The notes under the pieces are model-generated. The model was not told the origin of the DNA. It worked only from the letters and a program-made list of their open reading frames with translations, and searched no databases. From NCBI GenBank assembly GCA_964573855.1, contig CAZNKO010000003.1, positions 1 to 43,722 on the forward strand: a DNA stretch of 43,722 bases, in the 5' to 3' direction. Below are positions 24,019 to 31,962 of this stretch, one piece after another; the stretch's first letter is position 1, and every line of letters begins with the position of its first letter. Origin of the DNA: CAZNKO01 sp964573855. GTDB lineage: Bacteria; Patescibacteriota; Patescibacteriia; UBA9934; GWF2-40-263. The translations under genes were made by a program, and so were the position numbers.

Positions 24019-24708
24019 TTAAGTACCCTGTGCAACTTCGACCTGGATCCCCGGGCCCATGGTGGAGCTGATCGTGGCGCTCCGGATGAAGATGCCTTTT
24101 GAGGACGGCGGTTTCAGTTTCTTGACCGCCTCAAGAAGCGCGGTCAGGTTTTCTTTGAGCTGTGTTTCGTTGAACGAGGCGCGGCCGAACACCTGGTGGA
24201 GGTTGCCGAGCGTATCGTTCTTGAAACTCTGCTTGCCGGCTTTTTGTTCCGCGACCATCTTTGAGACGTTGGCACCCACCGTGTCGGTCTTTGGGTTCGG
24301 CATGAGGCCTTTGGGCCCCAGAAGTTTCGCGAGTTTCGCGAGCTTCGGCATCATGGTTGGGGTTGCGACCGCGACGTCGAAGTTGAGGATGCTCTTTTGA
24401 GAGATTTCCGCGATGAGTTCCTCGCCGCCGATCAAGTCCGCTCCGGCGCTCTTCGCCTCGGCTTCCTTGGCCGGTTCAACAAGGGCCGCGACTTTTTTGG
24501 TTTTGCCGACGCCGTGCGGGAGGGCAATGGTGCCGCGGACCTGCTGGTCGCCCTTGGTGGCATCAATCCCGAGCTTCACATGGAGCTCGACCGCTTCGTC
24601 AAACTTCGCGGTCGCGGTCTTTTTGAGGAGTGCGACGGCCTCATCGAGCGTGTACGCTTTTTTCGTGTCTACGAGTTTCTTGGCCTCCTTGAATCGTTTG
24701 CCTGGCAT
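24019..24708 (-). CDS. rplA: 50S ribosomal protein L1
   Basis: Builds the L1 stalk of the large subunit. The start MPGKRFKEAKKL was preferred over an upstream in-frame codon because family members begin this way. The 229-residue product has the family's KFDEAVELHVKLGIDATKGDQQVRGTIALPHGVGK, the central LGPKGLMPNPKTDTVG signature and the C-terminal KGIFIRSATISSTMGPGIQVEV. It is the last gene of secE-nusG-rplK-rplA. The usual direct rplK-rplA junction is broken by a small membrane gene and a structured element. Confidence 0.97.
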   Translation of the reverse strand: MPGKRFKEAKKLVDTKKAYTLDEAVALLKKTATAKFDEAVELHVKLGIDATKGDQQVRGTIALPHGVGKTKKVAALVEPAKEAEAKSAGADLIGGEELIAEISQKSILNFDVAVATPTMMPKLAKLAKLLGPKGLMPNPKTDTVGANVSKMVAEQKAGKQSFKNDTLGNLHQVFGRASFNETQLKENLTALLEAVKKLKPPSSKGIFIRSATISSTMGPGIQVEVAQGT

Positions 24709-24776
24709 AGAATGTGTGGTGTTGGCGTCCCGCAACGCGGGACTCCCACGATAATTACGAGTAAAGAAGATTTATG

Positions 24777-24860
24777 GTCGGGTGGCATCGCAGTGGGGCC
24801 CCCGACAGCGCGCAGTGAAACGAGCACTGATGGGGTGAAACTGCGATGACAGGACCCGAC
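24777..24860 (-). ncRNA. conserved structured element upstream of rplA, copy 1
   Basis: Ends pair as GTCGGGT with ACCCGAC, then GCATCGCAGT with ACTGCGATG, across a small bulge (AGG). Inside is the hairpin CAGTG...CACTG and CCCC/GGGG. A second copy at 38147-38263 keeps the fold while bases change on both sides. Orientation is assumed from the flanking genes. A short GTCCCGC/GCGGGAC hairpin lies between it and rplA. Confidence 0.6.
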
Positions 24861-25228
24861 TAGGATTTGTCTTGTTCGTCCTCTTTCTTTTTTCCGCGTT
24901 CCTCCATCCAATCGCGGTACAGAATCCGCCAATGGATCCAGAAGAGGGGAGCGGAGACGACGAGCATGGAGATGTCGCGCACGACGCTTTGCTGTTTGCG
25001 GACGAGCGCCGCGCGTCCCTCGTTTTCTTTTTGTTGATCGCACTGTTCTTGCGTCTGGTACTGCCGGTCGCAGTACGTCGGGTACTCCGGCGCGTCCGCG
25101 GCGGTGAAGAGATAGGTTTTGAGCGTGATGTTGATGAGATCCGACACCGAGAAAATCAACATGATCAGTGTGGCGAATGAGACGAGGGCGAAATAGATCC
25201 GGAGAATGATTGAGCCGCCTTTGGTCAT
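24860..25228 (-). CDS. two-span membrane protein, hypothetical (resembles DUF5671)
   Basis: The 122-residue product begins MTKGGSIILRIYFALVSFATLIMLIFSV, a membrane helix. A loop follows with two Cys (TYCDRQYQTQEQCDQQ), then a second helix (ISMLVVSAPLFWIHWRILY) and a charged tail. The arrangement and the WIHW motif recall DUF5671 membrane proteins, but I am not sure. Its place between rplK and rplA is unusual; it is presumably co-transcribed with them. The two loop Cys could form a disulfide if the loop is outside. Confidence 0.65.
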   Translation of the reverse strand: MTKGGSIILRIYFALVSFATLIMLIFSVSDLINITLKTYLFTAADAPEYPTYCDRQYQTQEQCDQQKENEGRAALVRKQQSVVRDISMLVVSAPLFWIHWRILYRDWMEERGKKKEDEQDKS

Positions 25229-25230
25229 AG

Positions 25231-25313
25231 GGGGATAGGGCTTTGAGGGCTTTGAAGGCTTTGAGGGCTTTGAAGGCTTTAGCCCTCTTAGCCCTTTCAG
25301 CCCTCTCAGCCAA
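25231..25313. repeat. word repeat (GGGCTTTGAGGGCTTTGAAG type)
   Basis: GGCTTTGARG occurs about five times, followed by TAGCCCTCTTAGCCCTTTCAGCCC. The second half is complementary to the first, so the spacer after rplK can fold into a long hairpin. Confidence 0.8.
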
Positions 25314-25739
25314 TTATTCTTTAACCTCTACTCCCATTTGCCGCGCCGTGCCGGCAATAATTTTCATGGCCTGCTCGACGTCCTGCGTGTTCAGGTCCGG
25401 CAGTTTTTTCTCTGCGATTTCTTTGAGCTGGGCCTTGGTGATCTTTCCGACCTTCTCTGTCAAAGGTTTTCCAGAACCTTTCGGGATCCCAGCCGCCTTT
25501 TTGATAAGTTCCGAGGCTGGCGCCGTCTTCGTGATAAAGGTGTAGGAGCGATCCTCAAAGACACTGATCACGATCGGGACAACCTCGCCGCGGCGATCCT
25601 TGGTCGCCTCATTAAACTTCTTCACGAACTCACCAATGTTAAGGCCGTGCTGACCGAGCGCAGGACCGACCGGCGGGGCCGGGGTGGCGGCACCACCAGC
25701 GATTTGGAGTTTGATCTGGGTAACGAGTTTCTTTGCCAT
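25314..25739 (-). CDS. rplK: 50S ribosomal protein L11
   Basis: Part of the GTPase-associated centre. The 141-residue product from MAKKLVTQIKLQIAGG carries PAPPVGPALGQHGLNIGEFVKKFNEAT, the family signature, and a C-terminal RNA-binding domain ending DVEQAMKIIAGTARQMGVEV. The upstream in-frame extension was rejected because the conserved N-terminus starts at this Met. It follows nusG by about 50 bases. No Shine-Dalgarno site is seen. Confidence 0.97.
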   Translation of the reverse strand: MAKKLVTQIKLQIAGGAATPAPPVGPALGQHGLNIGEFVKKFNEATKDRRGEVVPIVISVFEDRSYTFITKTAPASELIKKAAGIPKGSGKPLTEKVGKITKAQLKEIAEKKLPDLNTQDVEQAMKIIAGTARQMGVEVKE

Positions 25740-25790
25740 AGCGATGTGTTTATTGGATTCTCCTTTGCGGAGCAACCAAGCTATGAATTA

Positions 25791-26336
25791 TTAAACTTTT
25801 TTCACCTGCAAAAAGTCGAGTTCCACTGGCGTCTCGCGGCCGAACATGTTCACGAGCACTTTCACCTTGCCGCGTTCCTGATCCACTTCGGAAACTTTTC
25901 CTTCAAAATTTTTGAACGGACCATCTGCGATCAGGACGGGGGAACCTGGCTCGACATCGAGCGTGTACTCCGGCTCCTCCACCTTCATGCGCTTGAGGAG
26001 CGAGGCGATTTCTTCTTCGGAGATCGGCGTCGGAGTCGTGCCCGTGCCGATGAATCCGGTAACGTTCGGCGTGTTGCGCACAACGTACCACGAGTCATCC
26101 GTCACGATCATCTCGACCAGCACATAGCCCGGGAAAATTTTTTCCTCCACGGTCTTGCGCTTGCCGTTCTTGATCTTGATCTTTTTTTCTTTCGGCACGA
26201 GGACGTTGAAGATCTTGTCTTCCATGTCCATCGTTTCGATGCGCTGGTTGAGATTTTCGGACACGTTCTCCTCGTATCCGGAGTACGTGTGGATGGCGTA
26301 CCAGCGCCGGCCGTGTTTCGCAACCTGTTTTGGCAT
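25791..26336 (-). CDS. nusG: transcription termination/antitermination factor NusG
   Basis: Links RNA polymerase to ribosome and Rho. The 181-residue product begins MPKQVAKHGRRWYAIHTYSGYEENVSENL, the NGN domain start. It continues through VLVPKEKKIKIKNGKRKTVEEKIFPGYVLVEM and VRNTPNVTGFIG, and ends in a KOW domain (PVLIADGPFKNFEGKVSEVD). The start was set by this conserved N-terminus; the longer open frame extends into a repeat region. It lies between secE and rplK, the usual order. Confidence 0.97.
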   Translation of the reverse strand: MPKQVAKHGRRWYAIHTYSGYEENVSENLNQRIETMDMEDKIFNVLVPKEKKIKIKNGKRKTVEEKIFPGYVLVEMIVTDDSWYVVRNTPNVTGFIGTGTTPTPISEEEIASLLKRMKVEEPEYTLDVEPGSPVLIADGPFKNFEGKVSEVDQERGKVKVLVNMFGRETPVELDFLQVKKV

Positions 26337-26340
26337 AGGG

Positions 26341-26433
26341 TCGTTATTCGTTGCTCGTGTTCGGTGATCGTTGCTCGTGTTCATTAACGAACGATCTACG
26401 AGCACGAACGACGGACAACGTTTGACGATGAAC
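26341..26433. repeat. word repeat (CGTTGCTCGTGTTCG type) between nusG and secE
   Basis: TCGTTGCTCGTGTTC occurs twice, followed by its near complement GAGCACGAACGACGGACAACG. The two halves can pair. Confidence 0.75.
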
Positions 26434-26436
26434 GTT

Positions 26437-26658
26437 TTAGCGTTGAGCAAGAGCAATGAGCTTCTCAAGCCCGATCGTGAGTCCCCAATCGAGCACACCG
26501 AGAAACAACGCGACCGCAATACTGATCCCGATCACGAACGCCGAATACCGGAACGTTTCCTCCCGGGTCGGCCAAGCGACCTTCCCAAGCTCCTCTTTTG
26601 ATTCGCGCAGGTACCGGGGGAGCGCTAAGAGGGGATTGCGAGTTTTAACTCCTTCCAT
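26437..26658 (-). CDS. secE: preprotein translocase subunit SecE
   Basis: Small essential subunit of the SecYEG channel. The 73-residue product has the SecE hallmark YLRESKEELGKVAWPTREET just before its single membrane helix (SAFVIGISIAVALFLGVLDWGLTIGLE). Start taken at MEGVKTRNPLL, where AAGG lies three to four bases before the ATG; upstream residues would be translated from leader hairpins. It heads the secE-nusG-rplK-rplA unit. Confidence 0.93.
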   Translation of the reverse strand: MEGVKTRNPLLALPRYLRESKEELGKVAWPTREETFRYSAFVIGISIAVALFLGVLDWGLTIGLEKLIALAQR

Positions 26659-26659
26659 A

Positions 26660-26698
26660 AACCTTTTTGAAGGTTTTTTAAAACCCCTTGCGGGGGTT
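26660..26698 (-). promoter_or_regulatory. secE leader hairpins
   Basis: On the minus strand AACCCCCGCAAGGGGTT is followed by TTAAAA, an attenuator-like hairpin. Next is AACCTTCAAAAAGGTT, whose right arm holds the AAGG before the start codon. Closing the second hairpin would hide the ribosome-binding site. Confidence 0.5.
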
Positions 26699-26704
26699 GG
26701 GGAT

Positions 26705-26733
26705 ATCCTAACGGAGCCGTGGAAAAAAGGCAA
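26705..26733 (-). promoter_or_regulatory. secE operon promoter
   Basis: On the minus strand TTGCCT, 17-bp spacer, TAGGAT. The leader to secE would be about 40 bases. Confidence 0.5.
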
Positions 26734-26750
26734 GGGGCCTCGGGATTCCG

Positions 26751-26759
26751 TGTTATACT
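26751..26759 (+). promoter_or_regulatory. extended -10 of the MgtE-like gene
   Basis: TGTTATACT is a perfect extended -10; the -35 region is poor. The ATG starts six bases after it, so the transcript would be leaderless or nearly so. Confidence 0.5.
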
Positions 26760-26765
26760 GGTGGC

Positions 26766-27344
26766 ATGAATGGGGAAAAGGGAAATGGGAAAAAGAAAGA
26801 GGCGGTGAAATACGCGGACGACGATCGGTACTCGGTCCGCGTCTTGGCGCTCATGCGGATTCCGACCCTGCTCCTCGGGCTTGCCCTTGGGGTTGCAATG
26901 TCGTTTGTGACTTCGCGGTTTGAGGAAGTCCTGTCCCAAAACGTGGCGATCGCTTTCTTTATCCCCCTCATTGTTTATATGGCGGATGCCGTCGGCTCCC
27001 AGACGCGCGATATTTATGTGCGTGATTTGAAATCCGGCAGGGCGAGGTTCCGGACGTATGCCATGAAGGAGTCGTTCCTTGGGGTGATCTTGGGGCTCCT
27101 GTTCGGCGCAGCGTCCTGGATCATTGTCGGCCTTTGGTTCGGATACGGCGATCTTGCAAAGACGGTCGGGCTCGCGATGTTCGCCGCGGTTGCCGTGGCT
27201 CCGTTCGTCGCGCTTCTTGTCGCGGAAATTTTGCAGCTGGAACGACAGGATCCCGCCATCGGGGCGGGGCCTATTGCGACCGTGATTTTGGATACGATCT
27301 CCGTCGTGATTTACGGTCTCGTTGCGTCCGTTATCTTTCTTTAA
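26766..27344 (+). CDS. MgtE-type divalent cation transporter membrane domain
   Basis: The 192-residue product corresponds to the MgtE membrane domain alone, without the N-terminal and CBS regulatory domains of the full 450-residue channel. RIPTLLLGLALGVAMSFVTSRFEEVLSQNVAIAFFIPLIVYMADAVGSQTRD matches the family; DAVGSQT replaces the usual GNVGTQ. DPAIGAGPIATVILDTISVVIYG holds the conserved Asp of the ion path. The basic N-terminus has 25 or so cytoplasmic residues. Without the sensor domains, gating by magnesium would have to differ. Its last four bases overlap the stop codon of gyrB on the other strand. Confidence 0.85.
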   Translation: MNGEKGNGKKKEAVKYADDDRYSVRVLALMRIPTLLLGLALGVAMSFVTSRFEEVLSQNVAIAFFIPLIVYMADAVGSQTRDIYVRDLKSGRARFRTYAMKESFLGVILGLLFGAASWIIVGLWFGYGDLAKTVGLAMFAAVAVAPFVALLVAEILQLERQDPAIGAGPIATVILDTISVVIYGLVASVIFL

Positions 27345-29395
27345 ATATCCAGATTCTGCACGTTCTTCGCGTGCGTTTGAATGAAGCGTTTGCGCGGGGC
27401 CACCTCGGCGCCCATGAGAATATCAAAGAGCTCGTCCGCCTTCTCGGCGTCTTCGACCGTCACGAGTTTCATGACACGCGTTTTCGGGTCCATGGTGGTT
27501 TCCCAGAGCTGCTCGGGGTTCATTTCCCCGAGACCCTTGTAGCGCTGGATGTTCACTTTCACCCCGCCGACATTCAGGGATTCCGCTTCGCGTTCCTCGT
27601 CCGTTGGAGTCGTTTCCGTCGCCGGTCCTTTTTGCGCATCCTTTGAAGCCTTTGGCGCCTTCGTAGCCCTTGTCGCCCCTTCTCCCTTCGTCAGCTCGGC
27701 AATCACTTTCCCTTTTTCCTCATCCGAAAACGCATAGCGCGATTCCTTCCCGACCTGCACGCGGTACAAGGGCGGTTGGGCGATGTAGATGTGGCCTTGG
27801 AGGATGAGCTCGGGGAAGTAGCGGTAGAAGAGGGTGAGGAGCAGCGTGCGAATGTGAGCCCCGTCGACGTCCGCATCGGTCATGATGATGACCCGGTTGT
27901 AGCGAAGGTCCTCGATCTTGAACATTTCGCCGATGTTCGTGCCGAGCGCGATAATCAGCGACTTCAATTCGTTATTGGAGAGCATCTTGTCGAGCCGGGC
28001 GCGTTCCACGTTCAAAATTTTTCCTTTCAAGGGGAGGATGGCCTGCGTTTCGCGGTCGCGCCCCTGTTTTGCGCTCCCGCCGGCCGAGTCGCCCTCCACA
28101 ATGTAGATTTCGCACGCCTTGGGGTCGCGAGACGAACAGTCTGCAAGTTTGCCCGGGAGGGTGAGGCCCTCCAAGGCGCCTTTGCGGAGCACGGTATCGC
28201 GCGCCGCCCGCGCGGCCGCCCGCGCCTGCGCCGCGAGGATGCATTTTGCCATGATCGCTTCCGCATCCCGCGGATGCTCTTCCAAATAAATTTTGAAGGC
28301 CTCTCCAAAAATGGCCTCGACCGCGGTGCGGGCCTCGGGATTTCCAAGCTTTGCCTTTGTTTGTCCTTCAAATTGCGGATCCTTCAGCTTCACGCTCACG
28401 ACCGCGGTCAGCCCCTCGCGCACATCTTCCCCGCTCAAGTTCTGATCTTTTTCTTTCAGGTACCCTTTCTCGCGGGCATAGTTGTTGAGCTCTCGAGTGA
28501 GCGCGGTCCGGAAGCCCATGAGGTGCATGCCGCCCTCGGGGTTCGTGATATTGTTTGCGAAACAAAAAACAGATTCGTGGTATTCCTCTGTGTACTGGAG
28601 GCCGACTTCCACGTCCATGTCCGCCGCGTCGTCGTGTTTGGAAACGTAAAAAACGTTCGGATGCTTCACGGTCTTTCCGTGGTTAATGTGGCGGACGTAG
28701 GAGGCGACCCCGCCCTCAAAGTAAAAAGTGTAGACCGTCTTTCTCCCCTTCTCGCGCTCGTCGATCAACACCAATTTCAACCCCTTGAGAAGGTAGGCCT
28801 GCTGGCGCAAGTGGTCGAGGATCGTCTTCCAGTTGAATTCTGTGGTCTCGAAAACGTTCTTGTCCGGCCGGAAGATAATCGTGGTCCCGGTTCCTTTGGC
28901 GGATCCGACGGATTTCACCTTGGCCTTCGGCTTCCCGTAGGCGTATTCCTGCACCCAGAGTTTCCCGTCGCGTTTCACTTCCGCCCGCACGTATTCCGAG
29001 AGCGCATTTACGACCGAGACGCCCACCCCGTGGAGGCCGCCGGACACCTTATAGCCGCCTCCGCCGAACTTGCCGCCGGCATGGAGTTTCGTGAGCACGA
29101 GTTCCAAGGCCGAGGTCTTGAATTGGGGGTGAGGATCAACCGGAATGCCGCGGCCATGGTCCTCGACGGATACCAAATTATCCGGCAGGAGCCGGAGCGT
29201 GATTTCATTACCATGGCCCGCCATCGCTTCGTCAAATGAGTTGTCCATCACTTCCCAAATCAGGTGATGGAGCCCAGAGACGCCGGTTGAGCCGACGTAC
29301 ATGCCAGGGCGCTTGCGGACGGGTTCCAACCCCTCCAAAACTTGAATTTGTTTGGCGCCGTATTCAGAGCTTGTGGCAGGGGTTTTCTTGGCCAT
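27341..29395 (-). CDS. gyrB: DNA gyrase subunit B
   Basis: ATPase subunit of gyrase. The 684-residue product has the GHKL ATPase motifs (VMDNSFDEAMAGHG, VEDHGRGIPV, KVSGGLHGVGVSVVNALS) and the TOPRIM block (EIYIVEGDSAGGSAKQGRDR, IIMTDADVDGAHIRTLLLT). The tail has QRYKGLGEMNPEQLWETTMDP. QRYKGLGEMN with the gyrase-type spacing favours GyrB over ParE. A low-complexity linker (GATRATKAPKASKDAQKGP) between TOPRIM and tail is coded by GGCGCCTTCGTAGCCC-type words, like intergenic repeats here. No gyrA is in the window. Confidence 0.95.
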   Translation of the reverse strand: MAKKTPATSSEYGAKQIQVLEGLEPVRKRPGMYVGSTGVSGLHHLIWEVMDNSFDEAMAGHGNEITLRLLPDNLVSVEDHGRGIPVDPHPQFKTSALELVLTKLHAGGKFGGGGYKVSGGLHGVGVSVVNALSEYVRAEVKRDGKLWVQEYAYGKPKAKVKSVGSAKGTGTTIIFRPDKNVFETTEFNWKTILDHLRQQAYLLKGLKLVLIDEREKGRKTVYTFYFEGGVASYVRHINHGKTVKHPNVFYVSKHDDAADMDVEVGLQYTEEYHESVFCFANNITNPEGGMHLMGFRTALTRELNNYAREKGYLKEKDQNLSGEDVREGLTAVVSVKLKDPQFEGQTKAKLGNPEARTAVEAIFGEAFKIYLEEHPRDAEAIMAKCILAAQARAAARAARDTVLRKGALEGLTLPGKLADCSSRDPKACEIYIVEGDSAGGSAKQGRDRETQAILPLKGKILNVERARLDKMLSNNELKSLIIALGTNIGEMFKIEDLRYNRVIIMTDADVDGAHIRTLLLTLFYRYFPELILQGHIYIAQPPLYRVQVGKESRYAFSDEEKGKVIAELTKGEGATRATKAPKASKDAQKGPATETTPTDEEREAESLNVGGVKVNIQRYKGLGEMNPEQLWETTMDPKTRVMKLVTVEDAEKADELFDILMGAEVAPRKRFIQTHAKNVQNLDI

Positions 29396-29426
29396 ATGAC
29401 TTCGTCATACTGCGCTCTCTCGCTCG

Positions 29427-29455
29427 GAAGAACTGGAGCAGTAGCTCCGTTCTTC
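29427..29455. promoter_or_regulatory. hairpin in the gyrB leader
   Basis: GAAGAAC, bulged T, GGAGC pairs with GCTCC, GTTCTTC around AGTA. It sits 32-60 bases before the gyrB start. There is no T-run, so a regulatory or processing role is more likely than termination. Confidence 0.45.
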
Positions 29456-29548
29456 TCTCACTCGATCGCGCGTAGAGCATCAAAACAGTGCAAATAGAAT
29501 ACCACAGAAAAAGGGAACAGGGAAGAGGGAATAGGGGACAGACAAAGG

Positions 29549-29577
29549 GTGAAAAATTCGAATTTCTCTGCTACAAT
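29549..29577 (+). promoter_or_regulatory. promoter of the 306-aa membrane gene
   Basis: GTGAAA, 17-bp spacer, TACAAT with TGC before it (extended -10). The ATG follows nine bases after the -10, so the leader is at most a few bases. Confidence 0.55.
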
Positions 29578-29586
29578 GTTCTCATT

Positions 29587-30507
29587 ATGGCGAATGGATT
29601 TTTGAAGCCGGAAGAGAAGGAATTCACGCGGCAATACAAGTTTCAGATGTGGTGGATTGGGCACCGCGAGCGGCTCAAAAAAGTCGGCTACGGGATTTTT
29701 ATCGCCTTTGACGCCCTCCTCCTTATTTTTGCTTTGTGGGCGTTTATTGATGGGTTTCTCGTGAGTTATGACCAGGAGCAGGCGGCCGTGGCGAGGCTCG
29801 TGCTCTCCGGGCAGGAGGATCTGCGTTCGTACTCGGCGGCGACCGCAGCCATGCCGCTTGAGATAGGGACGGTAACCGTCTTAACACTCGAGGGCGGGCG
29901 ATATGACCTTGCGAGCACGGTGCAGAACTCAAACGCGGATTGGTACGCGACATTCTCCTACGCGTTCCGATTTGGCGGCGAGGCGGTCGCGAGCGGCGAA
30001 AGCTTTGTCCTTCCGGGAACGGAGAAACCGCTCGTGGCCCTTGCCGTGGCTTCCGAGGTCTCGCTTTCCGGGACGGAGCTTGAACTCGGCGAGGTGCGCT
30101 GGCGGCGGGTGGATCGGCACCAAACCGGACCCTACGAATCCTGGGCGCAAGCACGACTCAATTTGGAAATCACGGACGTGCAGTACGCGACCGACGTCAA
30201 GCTCGACAACCAGACGATCGGCCGCGTGACCTTCACGGTAAAAAATAAGACCGCGTTCAGTTATTACGATCCGACCTTCCTGATCCTGCTCAAGCGCGGT
30301 GAGAGCGTGGTGGGCGTGAGCGCAACAACCTTGAACGCGCTCGATTCCGGGGAGACGCGCGAGGTGGTTGTCAATTGGTTCGGGGCCCTTCCTGCCGCAA
30401 GTCGAGTCGAAGTGCTGCCGGACATCAATATTTTTGACCTTGCCGTTTACAAGCCGCTCTCCGGCGAGACCACCACAGACACCCGTGAGCGTGTTTTAGG
30501 GGAGTGA
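29587..30507 (+). CDS. membrane-anchored extracytoplasmic protein, hypothetical
   Basis: Start set by the promoter; the longer open frame lies upstream of it. The 306-residue product has a 30-residue cytoplasmic start (MANGFLKPEEKEFTRQYKFQ), one membrane helix (GYGIFIAFDALLLIFALWAFI) and about 240 outside residues with repeated beta-strand patterns. VTFTVKNKTAFSYYDPTFLILLKRGESVVGV with SGETREVVVNWFG looks like an immunoglobulin-like or FxLYD-type fold. Similar single-span proteins precede cell-envelope genes in Parcubacteria, but I know of no function. rodA follows after a hairpin element. Confidence 0.72.
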   Translation: MANGFLKPEEKEFTRQYKFQMWWIGHRERLKKVGYGIFIAFDALLLIFALWAFIDGFLVSYDQEQAAVARLVLSGQEDLRSYSAATAAMPLEIGTVTVLTLEGGRYDLASTVQNSNADWYATFSYAFRFGGEAVASGESFVLPGTEKPLVALAVASEVSLSGTELELGEVRWRRVDRHQTGPYESWAQARLNLEITDVQYATDVKLDNQTIGRVTFTVKNKTAFSYYDPTFLILLKRGESVVGVSATTLNALDSGETREVVVNWFGALPAASRVEVLPDINIFDLAVYKPLSGETTTDTRERVLGE

Positions 30508-30551
30508 TGCCTCTGGCAGAGTCAGCGCACCTTGGGGTAGGGTAAGGCGGG

Positions 30552-30686
30552 TATGCCCCGTACGACAACTTCGACATTTTTCTGTGTGTCAGTTCTGAAT
30601 AGAAATGCTAAAACCATTCAGGGTCGTCGTTTCCTTACAAAATGCCCTCAAAGCTCTTTTAAGTTGAAGTTGTCGTACGGGGTATG
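30552..30686 (+). promoter_or_regulatory. start-codon hairpin element A (before rodA)
   Basis: Direct repeats of TATG flank a 127-bp segment whose ends are perfect 17-bp inverted repeats (CCCCGTACGACAACTTC and its complement). The right TATG contains the rodA start codon. AAGG sits six bases before the left ATG; the right ATG has no such site. The interior is AT-rich and unlike the other two elements. It could be a MITE-like insertion, an invertible segment or an mRNA hairpin. Confidence 0.8.
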
Positions 30687-30687
30687 A
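30553..30687 (+). CDS. possible 44-codon upstream ORF across element A
   Basis: Opens at the left TATG after AAGGCGGG, beginning MPRTTTSTFFCV. It runs through the whole element and stops at TGA overlapping the rodA start (ATGA). No homology is recognised and the sequence is basic and Cys-containing. Elements B and C start with similar codons but stop after 14 and 15. Could be a leader peptide, or chance. Confidence 0.25.
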   Translation: MPRTTTSTFFCVSVLNRNAKTIQGRRFLTKCPQSSFKLKLSYGV

Positions 30688-31814
30688 ACGTACGGATATT
30701 TTTCGGCGCCCTGCGCCGCATGGACTGGCTGCTCGTGTTTTCCATGCTCGTGTTGGTTCTCTTCGGGCTCTCGGCCATCTATTCGGTGGCGCTTTCCCAA
30801 TCCGGTTCGGATTTTTTGAATCTGAAAAAACAGCTCGTGGCGGCTGCGCTCGGCCTCGGGCTGTTTTTTATTTTGACCGCCTCCAATTATCGCCTCCTCC
30901 GGAATTACAGTCTGCTCTTGTATATCCTCGGGGTCGCGGCTCTCCTCGCCGTGCTGTGGCTCGGCAGCACGGTGCGCGGGACGACCGGCTGGTTTGATTT
31001 CGGTCCGTTCCGTTTCCAACCGGTCGAGGCTATGAAGGTGATCCTGCCGGTGATGCTGGCGTCCTTTTTGAGCCAGCGGGCGCGCCGGCGTTTTGGCTTC
31101 CGGGAGCTTGTGGGGAGTCTCGGCATCACGGCTCTCCCGGTCGCGCTCACGCTTCTCCAGCCCGACCTCGGCTCTGCCATGCTTCTCGTTGCGATCTGGG
31201 GAGTCATGGTCTTGTTTGCGGGCATTCCGCGCCGGCAGGTCCTCACCCTTGTCCTTGCGGCGGTCGGGATCGGGTTTTTCGCCTGGACCGCGCTTTTTGC
31301 CGACTACCAGCGTGCTCGTCTCCTCACGTTTTTTGAACCCGAGCGCGATCCGCTCGGGCAGGGATACAATGTCACCCAAGCCATCATCGCGGTTGGTTCC
31401 GGCGGCTGGTTTGGTCGCGGCCTTGGATTTGGCTCGCAAAGCCAACTCAAGTTCATTCCTGAAAGCCAGACCGACTTTATTTTTGCCGTCATTGCCGAGG
31501 AGCTTGGATTCGTGGGAATCCTGCTCGTCTTTGCGGCTTTCGGGGCGCTCATTTCTGCCGTGTTCCGCCATGCGCGAGCCACCCACGACGACTTTGCCGC
31601 CTTTTTGCTCGTCGGGATCGGCGGTTCGCTTCTCATCCAGAGTCTTGTAAATATTGGGATGAATCTCGGGCTTATGCCGGTCACCGGACTTGGCTTTCCG
31701 CTCGTGAGCTACGGGGGAAGTTCTCTTTTATTTACCCTCATCATGCTCGGCATGGTGAGCAGTGTAGCCCGTTCATCTCCCCAAGCTGGTGGAGTCGTGG
31801 TAGAGTGGAGATAG
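30684..31814 (+). CDS. rodA: rod-shape peptidoglycan polymerase RodA (SEDS family)
   Basis: Glycosyltransferase that polymerises lipid II during elongation. The 376-residue product has about ten membrane segments. TTGWFDFGPFRFQPVEAMKV, LLQPDLGSAML and YNVTQAIIAVGSGGWFGRGLGFGSQSQLKFIPESQTDFIFAVIAEELG are SEDS blocks, with the catalytic Asp in QTDFIF. NIGMNLGLMPVTGLGFPLVSYGGSS fits RodA better than FtsW. No Shine-Dalgarno site is next to its ATG; the start lies in the right arm of hairpin element A. The penicillin-binding partner is not in the window. Its stop is immediately followed by element B. Confidence 0.93.
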   Translation: MNVRIFFGALRRMDWLLVFSMLVLVLFGLSAIYSVALSQSGSDFLNLKKQLVAAALGLGLFFILTASNYRLLRNYSLLLYILGVAALLAVLWLGSTVRGTTGWFDFGPFRFQPVEAMKVILPVMLASFLSQRARRRFGFRELVGSLGITALPVALTLLQPDLGSAMLLVAIWGVMVLFAGIPRRQVLTLVLAAVGIGFFAWTALFADYQRARLLTFFEPERDPLGQGYNVTQAIIAVGSGGWFGRGLGFGSQSQLKFIPESQTDFIFAVIAEELGFVGILLVFAAFGALISAVFRHARATHDDFAAFLLVGIGGSLLIQSLVNIGMNLGLMPVTGLGFPLVSYGGSSLLFTLIMLGMVSSVARSSPQAGGVVVEWR

Positions 31815-31962
31815 TATGCCCAGTGACTACAACTTCGATGTTTCTGCCAACGTCCGTTAACCCTAAAATATTTATGTTTCAACACAAAGAATCAGACAGC
31901 CATACGTCTTTACTCCAGAAACAGGTTCTCCTGTTTCTATCGAAGTTGTAGTACTGGGTATG
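31815..31962 (+). promoter_or_regulatory. start-codon hairpin element B
   Basis: TATG repeats flank a 140-bp segment with arms CCCAGTGACTACAACTTCGAT and ATCGAAGTTGTAGTACTGGG (one extra G in the left). The left TATG directly follows the rodA stop, and GGAG lies five to six bases before its ATG. The right ATG starts the next gene. The interior holds GAAACAGG-TTCT-CCTGTTTC, a perfect 8-bp hairpin. Confidence 0.8.

Noticed and set aside
24777..24860. T-box riboswitch
   Set aside because: GGGTGGCATCGC resembles the T-box GGGTGGNACCGCG, but it would read on the strand with no downstream gene, and no stem I or specifier loop is present.
27776..29239. 487-codon open frame antisense to gyrB
   Set aside because: Shadow of gyrB without its own ribosome site or conserved domain.
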